Positions 1 through 7,982 of a stretch of 62,820 bases of DNA are shown here, piece by piece (the first letter of the stretch is position 1; each line of letters starts with the position of its first letter). The position numbers were made by a program, and so were the translations under genes. The stretch is from Nocardioides sp. Root240. Lineage in GTDB: Bacteria; Actinomycetota; Actinomycetes; Propionibacteriales; Nocardioidaceae. Under the pieces are notes generated by a model. It was not told the origin of the DNA, ran no database searches, and was given only the letters and a program-made list of their open reading frames with translations. The stretch covers positions 83,886 through 146,705 of the forward strand of contig NZ_LMIT01000016.1 in NCBI RefSeq assembly GCF_001428825.1. The letters are read 5' to 3'.

Positions 1-1560
1 CGGGGCCGAGGCGAGTGCCGAGCCGCCGGATCGCAGCCCGGTCGCCGGCAGGTCCCTGACCCGGATCTGTCCGAAACGCTCGTCGAGCTGGGTCTGGAGG
101 GGCATCAGGAGATCGAGATCGGCACCGTCGATGCCGAGGGCGTAGACATCGCTGAGGGCCTGGCCGTCCTCGTCCGCGAGCACGGCGGTGGTCGCCACGA
201 CAGCCGTCCGGCCGGAGGCCGAGAGGGCGAGCGACGACGCGCCGCCGATCCCGAGCGGGGTGGTGGAGAGGGTGGTTCCCGCGCCCTGCACCAGGGGGTC
301 ACCGTCCTCCAGGGTCACCCGGGAGACGAAGGCCTCGCCGTCCGCGTTCGTGAAGGCGACGCTCCGGGACGCCGAGGCGGCCTGCAGGTACAGAGGCGTG
401 GTCGCGCCGCCCATCGCGGCGTCCGGCGTGACGAAACCGTCGCCGCCGTAGGCCGGGAATCCGTACCGGCGCATGTGGACGTCGTGGAACCGGATGCCGG
501 GGACCCCGTTGGGGCGGGCGACGTCGTAGAACAGTGCGGTGCCCGTGAGGATCGGGTGGGACGCGTCGTACCCGGTGGGGGCACCGCTGGCCCAGTAGGC
601 ACCGAAGCCGCGGGACACCGACAGGGCCTGTCCGCCGCCGAGGACCGCGGAGCCTGCAGAGGCGTCGCTCGCCAGCGCGATGATGTCGCGGGACGAGGCG
701 ACCAGGTGCTGGCTGACCCCGTCCGGGGCGTCCTCCCAGCCCTGACCCGTGGTGAAGGCGACGAGGTCGCCCGCTGGCGAGATGGTCGGCTCACTGCTGT
801 CGGCTGCGAAGTCCTCCGAGGGCTGCGTCGCGTTGCGGTTCGGGATCAGCTGGCTGGCCAGGAGGAGGCGACGGTCAGCCGGGCGAAGGACTCCCGCAGC
901 GGTGCGCTCGTCGAACATGCCGTTGGCGTTGACGTCCCGATCGAGCCGGTAGACGTTGCGGACGTCCGGATCGGCGTGCGCAGTGAGGTTGTTCGCGTCC
1001 GAGGAGAAGGCCAGGTAGCGCCCGTCCGCACTGAGGTCCGGCTCGCCGCTGGCGCCGCCGGCGGGCTGGCTCCCGTCGGCCGCCAGGACCCGGGTGACCT
1101 GGTCGGTGACCGTGTCCTTGACGTAGACGTCGCGGACCTCGTTGGTGTCGGGGGAGTTGATGTCGAGGTTGGTGGCGCTGGAGGCGAAGGCGACGTACCG
1201 CCCGTCGTCGCTCACCGTGGCTCCCGAGCTGGGGCCGTTCGCCTGGGCACCGGTCGAGGCGACGCTGACCCGCCGCGTCGTACCGGTCCGGCGATCGGTG
1301 AGGAAGACGTCGGACACGCCGTTGGTGTCGCCCGCCACGAGGTTCGAGGCCGCCGAGGTGAAGGCGACGTAGCGCCCGTCGGAGCTCAGGTCGGGATTCG
1401 TGCTGGCGCCGTTGCCCGCCGCTCCGGTCGCGTCGACGCTGACCAGGGTCGGCGCCGAGGGCGCCGCCTGGGTGGGCGGTGCGACGAGCACCACCGCGAG
1501 ACCGCTGAAGCCGAGTGCACCGACGGCCGCAGCCGCGACCGTCCGCCGATGTCCACGCAT
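1..1560 (-). CDS. Secreted PD40/TolB-like beta-propeller protein, C-terminus cut by window edge
   Basis: The frame is open from the ATG at 1558-1560 to the left edge, giving 520 codons without a stop, so the C-terminus is missing. Residues 1-32 form a signal peptide: basic start (MRGHRR), alanine/leucine-rich core, and a likely cleavage site after TQA. The mature part carries repeated PD40-type blades with the signature DGRYVAF or DGRYLAF preceded by PDLS and followed by SxxNLVxGDTN, seen at least three times. Such repeats form a TolB-like beta-propeller, usually involved in extracellular binding; no catalytic residues are recognised. A GGAG stretch lies just upstream of the start. It is transcribed in the same direction as the cyclase-like gene to its right, 152 bases away. 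The exact ligand cannot be inferred. Confidence 0.8.
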   Translation of the reverse strand, partial: MRGHRRTVAAAAVGALGFSGLAVVLVAPPTQAAPSAPTLVSVDATGAAGNGASTNPDLSSDGRYVAFTSAASNLVAGDTNGVSDVFLTDRRTGTTRRVSVASTGAQANGPSSGATVSDDGRYVAFASSATNLDINSPDTNEVRDVYVKDTVTDQVTRVLAADGSQPAGGASGEPDLSADGRYLAFSSDANNLTAHADPDVRNVYRLDRDVNANGMFDERTAAGVLRPADRRLLLASQLIPNRNATQPSEDFAADSSEPTISPAGDLVAFTTGQGWEDAPDGVSQHLVASSRDIIALASDASAGSAVLGGGQALSVSRGFGAYWASGAPTGYDASHPILTGTALFYDVARPNGVPGIRFHDVHMRRYGFPAYGGDGFVTPDAAMGGATTPLYLQAASASRSVAFTNADGEAFVSRVTLEDGDPLVQGAGTTLSTTPLGIGGASSLALSASGRTAVVATTAVLADEDGQALSDVYALGIDGADLDLLMPLQTQLDERFGQIRVRDLPATGLRSGGSALASAP

Positions 1561-1712
1561 GACCTGTTCTCCACGTCCTGTCGACGCGGCCCCCACGACC
1601 GCAGCTCACCCCCGAGACGCCCTTGCACTGTCCCACAGGAAGGGGGGCCGCGGTGTCGGGTCTCGGACGATTTGTCCGTCGGGTCGCGAACGGACAGGGC
1701 AGGGGACCCGTG

Positions 1713-4700
1713 CTAGACGCAGCCCAGTCCGTCGAGGACCTGGTCCGCCTCCAGCTGCTGCTCGGCAGAGCCCAGGGCACGCAGCGTCAACGCCCGGTCG
1801 TACGGCGACGGGTCGGCCGCCGCGAGCCGCAACGCCTCCTCGCGGAAGTGCTCGGCGTCGACGGTCCCGTCGTCGATCGTCGCCAACGTCGTGCACACCC
1901 GCATCCGGTGCAGGGAGGTGAGGTCGTCGCGGGCGAGCAGGCCGGTCGCCCGTTCGAGCGCGTCGACCACGCGACCGCGGTCGGCCATCACCTCGACCTG
2001 CCGGGTCGCGAGCTCGTCGATGATGAACCCGTCGTGCCGGCCTGCTTCCGCAAAGCGGGCCGCCGACTCGGAGAGGCGCCGGTCGGCCTCCTCCAGGTCA
2101 CCGGCGAGGCGGAGCACGATGCCGAGGAAGCAGGCGGCGTGGGCGGCTGCCAGCGGCATGTCGAGCGCGATCAGGGTCGCGCGGGCACGTTCGAGCAGCT
2201 CCCGGGCCTCGGCCAGCTGGCCCTGGTAGCCGAGCAGCTCGCCGATGTTCATCTCGTTGATGGCGACGTTCGACACGTCACCGATCCGTTCGGCGATGTC
2301 GAGGGAGAGTCGCCAGCGCTCGACGGCGCCGTTCCAGTCGCCGGCGTAGAAGAGCGCGTAGCCGACGTTCACGGCGAACCGGGTGAGGTGGTAGAGGTCG
2401 CCGATCTCCTCGAACATGCGCAGCGGCAGGTCGCCGTACTCCCCGTCGGTGCCGTCGATCTCGACGGCTGCGGTGTCGTGCAGTGCGTACGCGCGGGCCA
2501 GCAGGCGCGTGCGCTGGGGCGACTCCGCCAGGCGCGCGGCCGTCTCGCTGGCCCGGCGCGCGACGCGCAGGCAGTCGGCCGACCGCCCCTGCGCGTAGCG
2601 GACCCCGGCCTCCAGGAGGTCGATCTCCGCGGACCACTCGAGGCGGCGCTCGCCGTGCAACGGCCGGGCCAGCGCCCGGGCACGGTGGGCGGCGCGGAGC
2701 GCTGCCTCGTAGTGACCGTCCTCGCGGCGCACCATGCCGAGCTCGTAGGTCAACGACGTGGCCAGCTCGGGGTCGGTGACGCCTCGCCGGGCCACGGCGT
2801 AGCAGCGCGCCGCGTCGGCGTAGCTGCCCAGCACGACGGACGCCGCGCCCTCCTGGACGTAGAGCTCCCGCAGGTCGGGCATCCCCAGCCCCGACCGGCG
2901 CCCGGCGGTGATCGCCCGTCGGCAGAACTCCGCAGCCTCCTGCGGGGCGTGCCGCTCGGTCGCGGCCGCGGCAGCGTCGCGGGACCACGCGAAGGCGGCG
3001 GGCCAGTCCTCGCCGGCGAAGGAGTGCAGGGACAGCATCGGGAGCCGCGCACTGCCCACCAGGTCGGCGTGGTCGGTGATCACCGCGGCGGCGGCGCGGT
3101 GCAGCTCCCGACGTCGCCGGAAGGTCAGCTGCTCGTAGGCGACCTCACGGTGCACCTCGCGGTGGAACACCACGTCGCCGTCGACCACTCCCAGGAAGTC
3201 GGCGAGCCGCTCCGTGGGGAGCCCGCCCGCCAGCCGCTCGAAGAGCGCCCGGGGCACGCGACCTCCCCAGACCGACGCCCTGCGCAGCAGGTCGCGATCG
3301 CCGGCGGCGAGGGCGTCGACCCGCGCGGCGACCAGCTCCTCGACCGTGGCCGGCACCGTCGCGAGCGAGCCGGCGCGAGCGAGCTCGAGCAGGAACAGGG
3401 GGTTGCCGACCGCTCGGCCCACCAGCAGCTCGATCTCGCTGGGTCGCAGGGCCGATGCCGACGCGGCGGACAGCAGGCGCCCGGCGAGCGCCGGCGCCAG
3501 GGGCTCGAGGGCGATCGAGCGGGTGCCCCGCAGCCCGCCGTCCACGTCGCGTCGCGTGAGCAGCACGAGCATCGGCAGGTCGGCGGCGAACACCCGCTGC
3601 AGCAGCTCGGTGGAGGCGGCATCGGCCCACTGCGCGTCGTCGATGACGACCAACGTCGGCGCGACGTGCGCCCGCAGCACGTCGGCGACCACCGCGGCGG
3701 TCCGCGCCACCACGAACCGCTTGTCCAGCTCGAGCACCTCGTCCGTCATCGCCACCTCGGCGTCGACCACGGCGGCGACCAGGGGCGCCCACGGGTGCGG
3801 CACGAGGCCCGCGAGCCGCTCGCCCGCGTCCCGTGCCGTGGCGTCGAGCGGGATGCCGAGGAGGGTGCGCAGGAGACGGCCGGTCGTGGCGTGGGGGACC
3901 GCGGCGCCGTAGGGATCGAGGGTGATGGTGGCCAGCGGGAGGTCCACCGACGCCAGGGCCTCGCGGACAAGGCGGGACTTGCCGATCCCGGGCTCGCCGA
4001 CGACCTCGACCGCCCCCTCGGCCCGGTCCGCGCCGTCGGCGAAGCGCGTGACGGTCGTCCTCAGCTCGGTGAGCTCGGCCTCCCTCCCGACGAACGCGGC
4101 GTCGGAGGTGGATCTCTCGCGGTGACCACGCGAGCGTCGTACGACGGCCGCCTCGACCGGCTCGGCCTTGCCCTTGAGCGCGAGCTCGCGCAGCTCGTCG
4201 GCCTCGACGTCGAGGCGCGCCCGGTCGAGCACGGGGAGGTGCACGAGGACGGTGCCGTCGTCTGCCCGGGCGGTCAGCCGGGCAGCGAGGTTCGTCGCGT
4301 CACCCATCACGGTCCAGGTACGACGGAAGGGCGCCCCGACAGAGCCCGCGAGCACCTGGCCCGCCGCCACGCCAGCGCGCACGCGCAGGCCGGCGTCCGA
4401 GCCCACGATCCCCAGCAGTGCCTGGACCAGCCGGCCCTCCGGGTCCTCGAGCGCGACGGGCGCACCGGCGGTCAGGAAGTAGCGGAAGCCACCCCGGGCG
4501 AGGTCGGTGTCGAGCAGGGTCGCACCGGTCTCGGCGCAGGCGCGCTCGACCTGTGCCGTGAGCTCCTCGATCCGCTCGGCGTGGTCACCCTCGCCGAGCG
4601 CGACCTGGACGAAGCCCATCGCGGCCCGCCGGTGGTCGGACTCCGCGCCGAGGAGGTCGGGGCGCTCGGCGAAGCAGGCAGGGAGGTACGGGGCGACGTC

Positions 4701-5315
4701 CGTCGTGCCCTCCGGCCGCGCGGGCTGCCCGGCGATCGTCGTCGTCGTGACGAGGCGGCCGGCGTCGGCCCAGCCGGGCGGCAGCTGCGCGGCCGTCTCG
4801 TCGCTCAGCAGGATCTCGCCCGGCCTCGCGTGGTCCTGCAGCTCGAGCAGGCGGTCGACGGCCGCGCCGTGGAGGACCAGGTTGCGGTGGACCCCGCCGG
4901 TCAGGAGGCAGTGGTAGGCACCGCTGTGGATGCCGACCGACATCCGCAACCGGGCCCGCGCGCCCGCCAACCGCACCGACCCGATGCGATCGAGGGTGGC
5001 GCGCATCGCGTCTGCGGCGTGACAGGCACGCGCGGCGTGGTCCTCGCCGTCGTACGCGACGAGGAGGGCGTCACCGGCGAACTTGACGACGTCCCCGCCG
5101 TCGTCGGACGCGGTCAGCAGCGCGGTGAAGACCGTGGTGAGCTCGGCGATCAGCTCCTCGGTGCCGATCCGCCCCCGCGCCGCGAGCTGCTCCGACAGCG
5201 ACGTGAAGCCGGACAGGTCGACCAGGACGGCGGTCGCTTCGTGGGTCCAGCCCGGTGGCGCGTCCGGCGTGCGGCTGCGCAGCAGGCGCGGGACGTACGA
5301 CGCGGGGTCGAGCAC
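1713..5315 (-). CDS. Soluble adenylyl cyclase-like protein (tandem class III cyclase domains, AAA ATPase, TPR)
   Basis: 1200 residues from a GTG start. Domain 1 (about 25-175) has DLSGFTSLSEQ with a metal-binding Asp at 33, then KFAGDALL with Lys78 and metal Asp82. Its C-terminal half lacks the usual Asn/Arg pair. Domain 2 (about 235-390) lacks the N-terminal metal sites but has VMGDATNLAARL with Asn342 and Arg346, the transition-state residues. An AAA/ATPase follows: FVGREAEL near 408, Walker A GEPGIGKS at 440-447, Walker B VVIDDAQWAD near 550. The C-terminal half is helical and TPR-like. This order, and the split of catalytic residues between domains, match mammalian soluble adenylyl cyclase (ADCY10). 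No membrane segment is present. Likely product is cAMP; bicarbonate control would be inference from the family. Two cyclic-nucleotide-binding proteins lie just to the right (5877-9652). Confidence 0.88.
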   Translation of the reverse strand: MLDPASYVPRLLRSRTPDAPPGWTHEATAVLVDLSGFTSLSEQLAARGRIGTEELIAELTTVFTALLTASDDGGDVVKFAGDALLVAYDGEDHAARACHAADAMRATLDRIGSVRLAGARARLRMSVGIHSGAYHCLLTGGVHRNLVLHGAAVDRLLELQDHARPGEILLSDETAAQLPPGWADAGRLVTTTTIAGQPARPEGTTDVAPYLPACFAERPDLLGAESDHRRAAMGFVQVALGEGDHAERIEELTAQVERACAETGATLLDTDLARGGFRYFLTAGAPVALEDPEGRLVQALLGIVGSDAGLRVRAGVAAGQVLAGSVGAPFRRTWTVMGDATNLAARLTARADDGTVLVHLPVLDRARLDVEADELRELALKGKAEPVEAAVVRRSRGHRERSTSDAAFVGREAELTELRTTVTRFADGADRAEGAVEVVGEPGIGKSRLVREALASVDLPLATITLDPYGAAVPHATTGRLLRTLLGIPLDATARDAGERLAGLVPHPWAPLVAAVVDAEVAMTDEVLELDKRFVVARTAAVVADVLRAHVAPTLVVIDDAQWADAASTELLQRVFAADLPMLVLLTRRDVDGGLRGTRSIALEPLAPALAGRLLSAASASALRPSEIELLVGRAVGNPLFLLELARAGSLATVPATVEELVAARVDALAAGDRDLLRRASVWGGRVPRALFERLAGGLPTERLADFLGVVDGDVVFHREVHREVAYEQLTFRRRRELHRAAAAVITDHADLVGSARLPMLSLHSFAGEDWPAAFAWSRDAAAAATERHAPQEAAEFCRRAITAGRRSGLGMPDLRELYVQEGAASVVLGSYADAARCYAVARRGVTDPELATSLTYELGMVRREDGHYEAALRAAHRARALARPLHGERRLEWSAEIDLLEAGVRYAQGRSADCLRVARRASETAARLAESPQRTRLLARAYALHDTAAVEIDGTDGEYGDLPLRMFEEIGDLYHLTRFAVNVGYALFYAGDWNGAVERWRLSLDIAERIGDVSNVAINEMNIGELLGYQGQLAEARELLERARATLIALDMPLAAAHAACFLGIVLRLAGDLEEADRRLSESAARFAEAGRHDGFIIDELATRQVEVMADRGRVVDALERATGLLARDDLTSLHRMRVCTTLATIDDGTVDAEHFREEALRLAAADPSPYDRALTLRALGSAEQQLEADQVLDGLGCV

Positions 5316-5524
5316 GCCTCATGCTAGAGCCGTCGGTCGAGGCGGGCGCCCAGGCGCCCGTCACGAGATCCCCGGGCCCGGTGCACCCCACCCGCCCGAC
5401 GCAGTCCCAGCACCACGGCCAGCGGTCTCGTGACGGTTGCTGCGCCCCCTCCTCGACCAACGAGGTGGCGGCGCCGCGGACCAGCCCCACACCGGTCCCG
5501 CGACGCCGCCTGTCCCCGGGTTGG

Positions 5525-5713
5525 TCAGATCTTGATCCGGATCCCGTGGCCCTCGACGTCGTCGTGCCCGTCGTCGGTGAGCCCGCTGCGCTGGTGGCCC
5601 TCGACGTCCTCCTCGACCTCCAGGCTCCGCCGGAACGGCATGTGACCCTCGACGTCGTCCTCCGCCACGATCCGGCCGGAGCTGATTCCTTCGTCCATCG
5701 GCTTCTCGTTCAT
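5525..5713 (-). CDS. Small peptide with three DVEGH repeats, possible processed precursor
   Basis: 62 residues from the ATG at 5711-5713; a GGGAT ribosome-binding stretch lies 5 bases upstream. A longer reading from 5869 is possible, but its extra N-terminus looks non-coding. The peptide has three DVEGH motifs at residues 20-24, 36-40 and 52-56, exactly 16 residues apart, each preceded by an acidic residue. The linkers are variable and basic or polar, and the tail is GIRIKI. There is no signal peptide, membrane segment or cysteine. It is divergent from an operon encoding a Crp-type regulator, a GAF protein, a cytosolic subtilase and an MFS exporter. Evenly spaced identical cores with variable spacers are typical of precursors cut or modified at each repeat, but that role is inference. 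Confidence 0.7.
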   Translation of the reverse strand: MNEKPMDEGISSGRIVAEDDVEGHMPFRRSLEVEEDVEGHQRSGLTDDGHDDVEGHGIRIKI

Positions 5714-5876
5714 GACGATCCCTGCTCTCTGTCCTCGGTGCCGGCGCTTCCGGCGATGACTGAAGTCTGCTCCGCTCCGCACTGCTGCTGCGTTCGCCAG
5801 CCGACACATCCAGCGCCGCGTTTCCGACAGTCCGATTTCGCCACGGGGCACGCTCGGGCGCTGGTTCAATCAGCCC
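5714..5876. promoter_or_regulatory. Divergent intergenic region between the DVEGH peptide and the crp-like operon
   Basis: The 162-base gap must hold promoters for both the peptide (leftward) and the crp-GAF-subtilase-MFS operon (rightward). It is somewhat less GC-rich than its flanks. No canonical CRP palindrome (TGTGA-N6-TCACA) was found by eye, so any autoregulation by the adjacent Crp-family protein would use another site. Confidence 0.4.
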
Positions 5877-6533
5877 ATGCGGTGGGCGGTGCTGGAGGGC
5901 CTCGGTGAGGCCGAGCAGGCGGAGTTCCTGGCGCTCGGGCGGCGACGGACCTTCGCGCGCAACGAGGTGGTGTGCCACATGGGCGACCCGGCGGACTCGT
6001 ACCACCTGGTCGAGCGCGGGCGCCTCGGTGTCCGCGTCTCCCTGGCCAACGGCGACGAGGCGATGATCAACATCATCGGCCCCGGCGCGTCGTTCGGGGA
6101 GCTCGCCCTGGTCCGCACCGACCGGCAGCGGACCGCGACGATCGTCGCCCTCGAGCAGGTCACGACGCTGGCGATCCCCGGCTCGGCCTTCGCCTCGCTG
6201 CGCGACCAGAAGCCCCAGTTCCGCGATGCGGTGGTGCGGTTGATGGCCGACCGCGTCGACGACCTGTCGCACCGGCTGATCGAGGAGATGTACCTCGGGT
6301 TCGACCGGCGCCTGCAGTCGCGCCTGCTCGACCTCGCCCGGGCGTACGCCGAGGGCACCGGCGTCGTCCACGTCCCGCTGACCCAGTCCCAGCTGGCCCA
6401 GATGACCGGTGGCACGCGGCCGACGGTCAACCTCGCCCTGCAGCGGCTGGCCGACCAGGGCATCGTCGCGCTGTCCCGCGGACGGATCGAGATCCTCGAC
6501 ATGGAGGCGCTGCGCCGCAAGGTGACCCGGTGA
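5877..6533 (+). CDS. Crp/Fnr family transcriptional regulator
   Basis: 218 residues, the usual length for the family. An N-terminal cyclic-nucleotide-binding beta-roll (about 10-125) contains the phosphate-binding cassette FGELALVRTDRQRTATI, retaining the Glu and Arg that contact cAMP in Crp. A dimerisation helix follows (about 120-145). The C-terminal winged helix (about 150-215) has the Crp-type recognition signature LTQSQLAQMTGGTRPTVNLAL. No Fnr cysteine cluster is present, so a cyclic nucleotide is more likely than an iron-sulfur ligand. It is the first gene of a four-gene operon; the next gene starts on a GTG that overlaps its stop by four bases. It probably controls this operon and the divergent DVEGH peptide, with cAMP possibly supplied by the cyclase-like gene at 1713-5315. 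Confidence 0.9.
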   Translation: MRWAVLEGLGEAEQAEFLALGRRRTFARNEVVCHMGDPADSYHLVERGRLGVRVSLANGDEAMINIIGPGASFGELALVRTDRQRTATIVALEQVTTLAIPGSAFASLRDQKPQFRDAVVRLMADRVDDLSHRLIEEMYLGFDRRLQSRLLDLARAYAEGTGVVHVPLTQSQLAQMTGGTRPTVNLALQRLADQGIVALSRGRIEILDMEALRRKVTR

Positions 6534-7132
6534 GCAGTGCCGGGCCGGCCGAGCTGGTCCGCGCCTGCAGCGACATCCGGGGCCTGTACGGCGCCGCCGC
6601 GTGCTCGATCGCCCGGGTCACCCCGGAGGGTGACGCGCTGCGGTTCGTCGCCTCCGACGGCGCCGGCGCCACCGAGATCGTCGGGGTCCGGATGGGCCTG
6701 GGCCGCGGCATCGCCGGCTTCGTCGCCCTGTCCGGGCAGCCGCTCGCGGTCGGCGACGTCACGCGCGACGCCCGCTTCGCCCGGGACGTCGCGGAGTCGA
6801 CCGACTACGTGCCGGCGGCCCTGCTCGCCGTACCCCTGGTCGACGAGGCGGGCGACGTCACCGGCGTGCTGTCGGTGCTCGACCCGGTCCGCGACGACGG
6901 GGCCTCGCACCTCGCGGGACGCTCCGGGACCGCGGCCGAGCTGGCCGTGCTGTCGGTGCTCGGGGCACGACTGTCGGTGGTGCTGACCGCGACGGAGCGC
7001 GAGGTCGGGCTCGCCACGCTCGCCGGGGACGACGAGCTGCTGGCGGCGATCGCGACGCTGGCGGCCCACCGCGACCGCGACGCCGTGCGCGCGACCATCG
7101 TCGGCCTGGCGCGCATCGTCGAGGAGGGCTGA
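6530..7132 (+). CDS. GAF-domain protein
   Basis: 200 residues from the GTG at 6530, whose overlap with the preceding stop (GTGA) indicates translational coupling. Residues about 10-150 fit a GAF fold: a helical start, then GLGRGIAGFVALSGQPLAVGDV and DYVPAALLAVPLVDEAGDVTGVLSVLD, both standard GAF sequence features. No output domain (GGDEF, kinase or HTH) follows; the C-terminus is a short helical tail. It may sense a small molecule and act through a partner from the same operon, perhaps the Crp-type regulator or the subtilase. No cysteine or histidine pattern for haem or iron-sulfur binding is evident. The ligand and partner are unknown. Confidence 0.8.
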   Translation: MSSAGPAELVRACSDIRGLYGAAACSIARVTPEGDALRFVASDGAGATEIVGVRMGLGRGIAGFVALSGQPLAVGDVTRDARFARDVAESTDYVPAALLAVPLVDEAGDVTGVLSVLDPVRDDGASHLAGRSGTAAELAVLSVLGARLSVVLTATEREVGLATLAGDDELLAAIATLAAHRDRDAVRATIVGLARIVEEG

Positions 7133-7133
7133 G

Positions 7134-7982
7134 GTGACGGCCACCGACCTGCCGGCGTGGTCGGAGGCGTTCACCGTGCTCGACGCCGTCGCCGCGCTCC
7201 CGCTCCCTGCCGGGGCGCGGGACTGGGCGTGGGGAGGCGCGACCGGACGCGGGGTGAAGGTCGCCGTCGTCGATTCCGGGATCGATGCCGACCACCCGTG
7301 GCTGCAGCGCGGGCCGGTCACCGGCGTGCAGGGCCACGCGACCCTCGCCCTCGACCCGACGGCCGACGACGGCTTCACCCTGACCACCGATCCGCACGAG
7401 GACCTCGTCGGCCACGGCACCGCCTGCGCCGCGATCATCCGGGCGTTGGCCCCGGAGTGCGAGCTCCACTCGGTGCGGGTGCTCGGCGCGAACCTCAAGG
7501 GCCAGGGAGCCCTGCTGCACGCCGGCATCGCGTGGGCCGTCGAGCAGGGCATGGACGTCGTCAACCTGTCGCTGTCGTCCAAGGCCGACCGGATGTTCGC
7601 GCCGCTCCACGAGATCGCCGACGAGGCCTACTTCGCCTCGACGGTGCTGGTCTGCGCCGCCAACAACTACCCCGGCGCGACGTACCCCTCGCAGTTCTCC
7701 TCCGTCGTCTCCGTGGCCGCGCGCGCGACCGACGACCCGTGGTCGCTGGCCTACAACCCGCGCCCACCCGTGGAGTTCGCGGCGCGCGGCGTCGAGCTCG
7801 AGGTCGCCTGGTCCGACGGGGGTACGACGGTGGCGACCGGGAACTCGTTCGCTGCTCCGCACGTCGCCGGACTGGTCGCCCTGCTCCGCAGCAAGCACCC
7901 GGGGCTCACCCCCTTCCAGGTGAAGACGGTCCTGCAGGCCTGCGCCGAGAACGCCGTACCCCCCGCGGAGGGCGGCCCGTGA
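7134..7982 (+). CDS. Cytosolic S8 family (subtilisin-like) serine protease
   Basis: 282 residues from a GTG start one base after the GAF stop. The catalytic triad is intact: Asp47 in VVDSGID, His94 in GHGTACA and Ser238 in GNSFAAPHVAG, with the oxyanion Asn in the CAANNYPG stretch. No signal peptide or pro-domain precedes the catalytic core, so the enzyme should act inside the cell, unlike most subtilases. The core is short for the family. Its stop overlaps the start of the MFS exporter gene (GTGA). Cytosolic subtilases next to small repeat peptides and an exporter occur in peptide-maturation systems such as cyanobactin pathways (PatA/PatG). Processing of the divergent DVEGH peptide is therefore a reasonable but unproven guess. 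Confidence 0.93.
   Translation: MTATDLPAWSEAFTVLDAVAALPLPAGARDWAWGGATGRGVKVAVVDSGIDADHPWLQRGPVTGVQGHATLALDPTADDGFTLTTDPHEDLVGHGTACAAIIRALAPECELHSVRVLGANLKGQGALLHAGIAWAVEQGMDVVNLSLSSKADRMFAPLHEIADEAYFASTVLVCAANNYPGATYPSQFSSVVSVAARATDDPWSLAYNPRPPVEFAARGVELEVAWSDGGTTVATGNSFAAPHVAGLVALLRSKHPGLTPFQVKTVLQACAENAVPPAEGGP

Noticed and set aside
1623..5327. Very long open frame antisense to the cyclase gene
   Set aside because: It mirrors the codon bias of the minus-strand gene, has no recognisable domain and is dominated by Arg/Gly/Val; the minus-strand protein has clear cyclase and ATPase motifs.
5316..5524. Possible small gene between the cyclase and the DVEGH peptide
   Set aside because: Open frames here lack a ribosome-binding site and are Pro/Arg/Ser-rich. 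A GGGCGCC-CA-GGCGCCC hairpin (5344-5359) suggests non-coding sequence.
5714..5876. Canonical CRP binding site for the adjacent Crp-type regulator
   Set aside because: No TGTGA-N6-TCACA or close variant was found on either strand.
7157..7978. Extended N-terminus for the MFS transporter overlapping the subtilase gene
   Set aside because: The extension is Arg-rich shadow sequence; the GTG at 7979 gives the normal MFS start and a four-base overlap.
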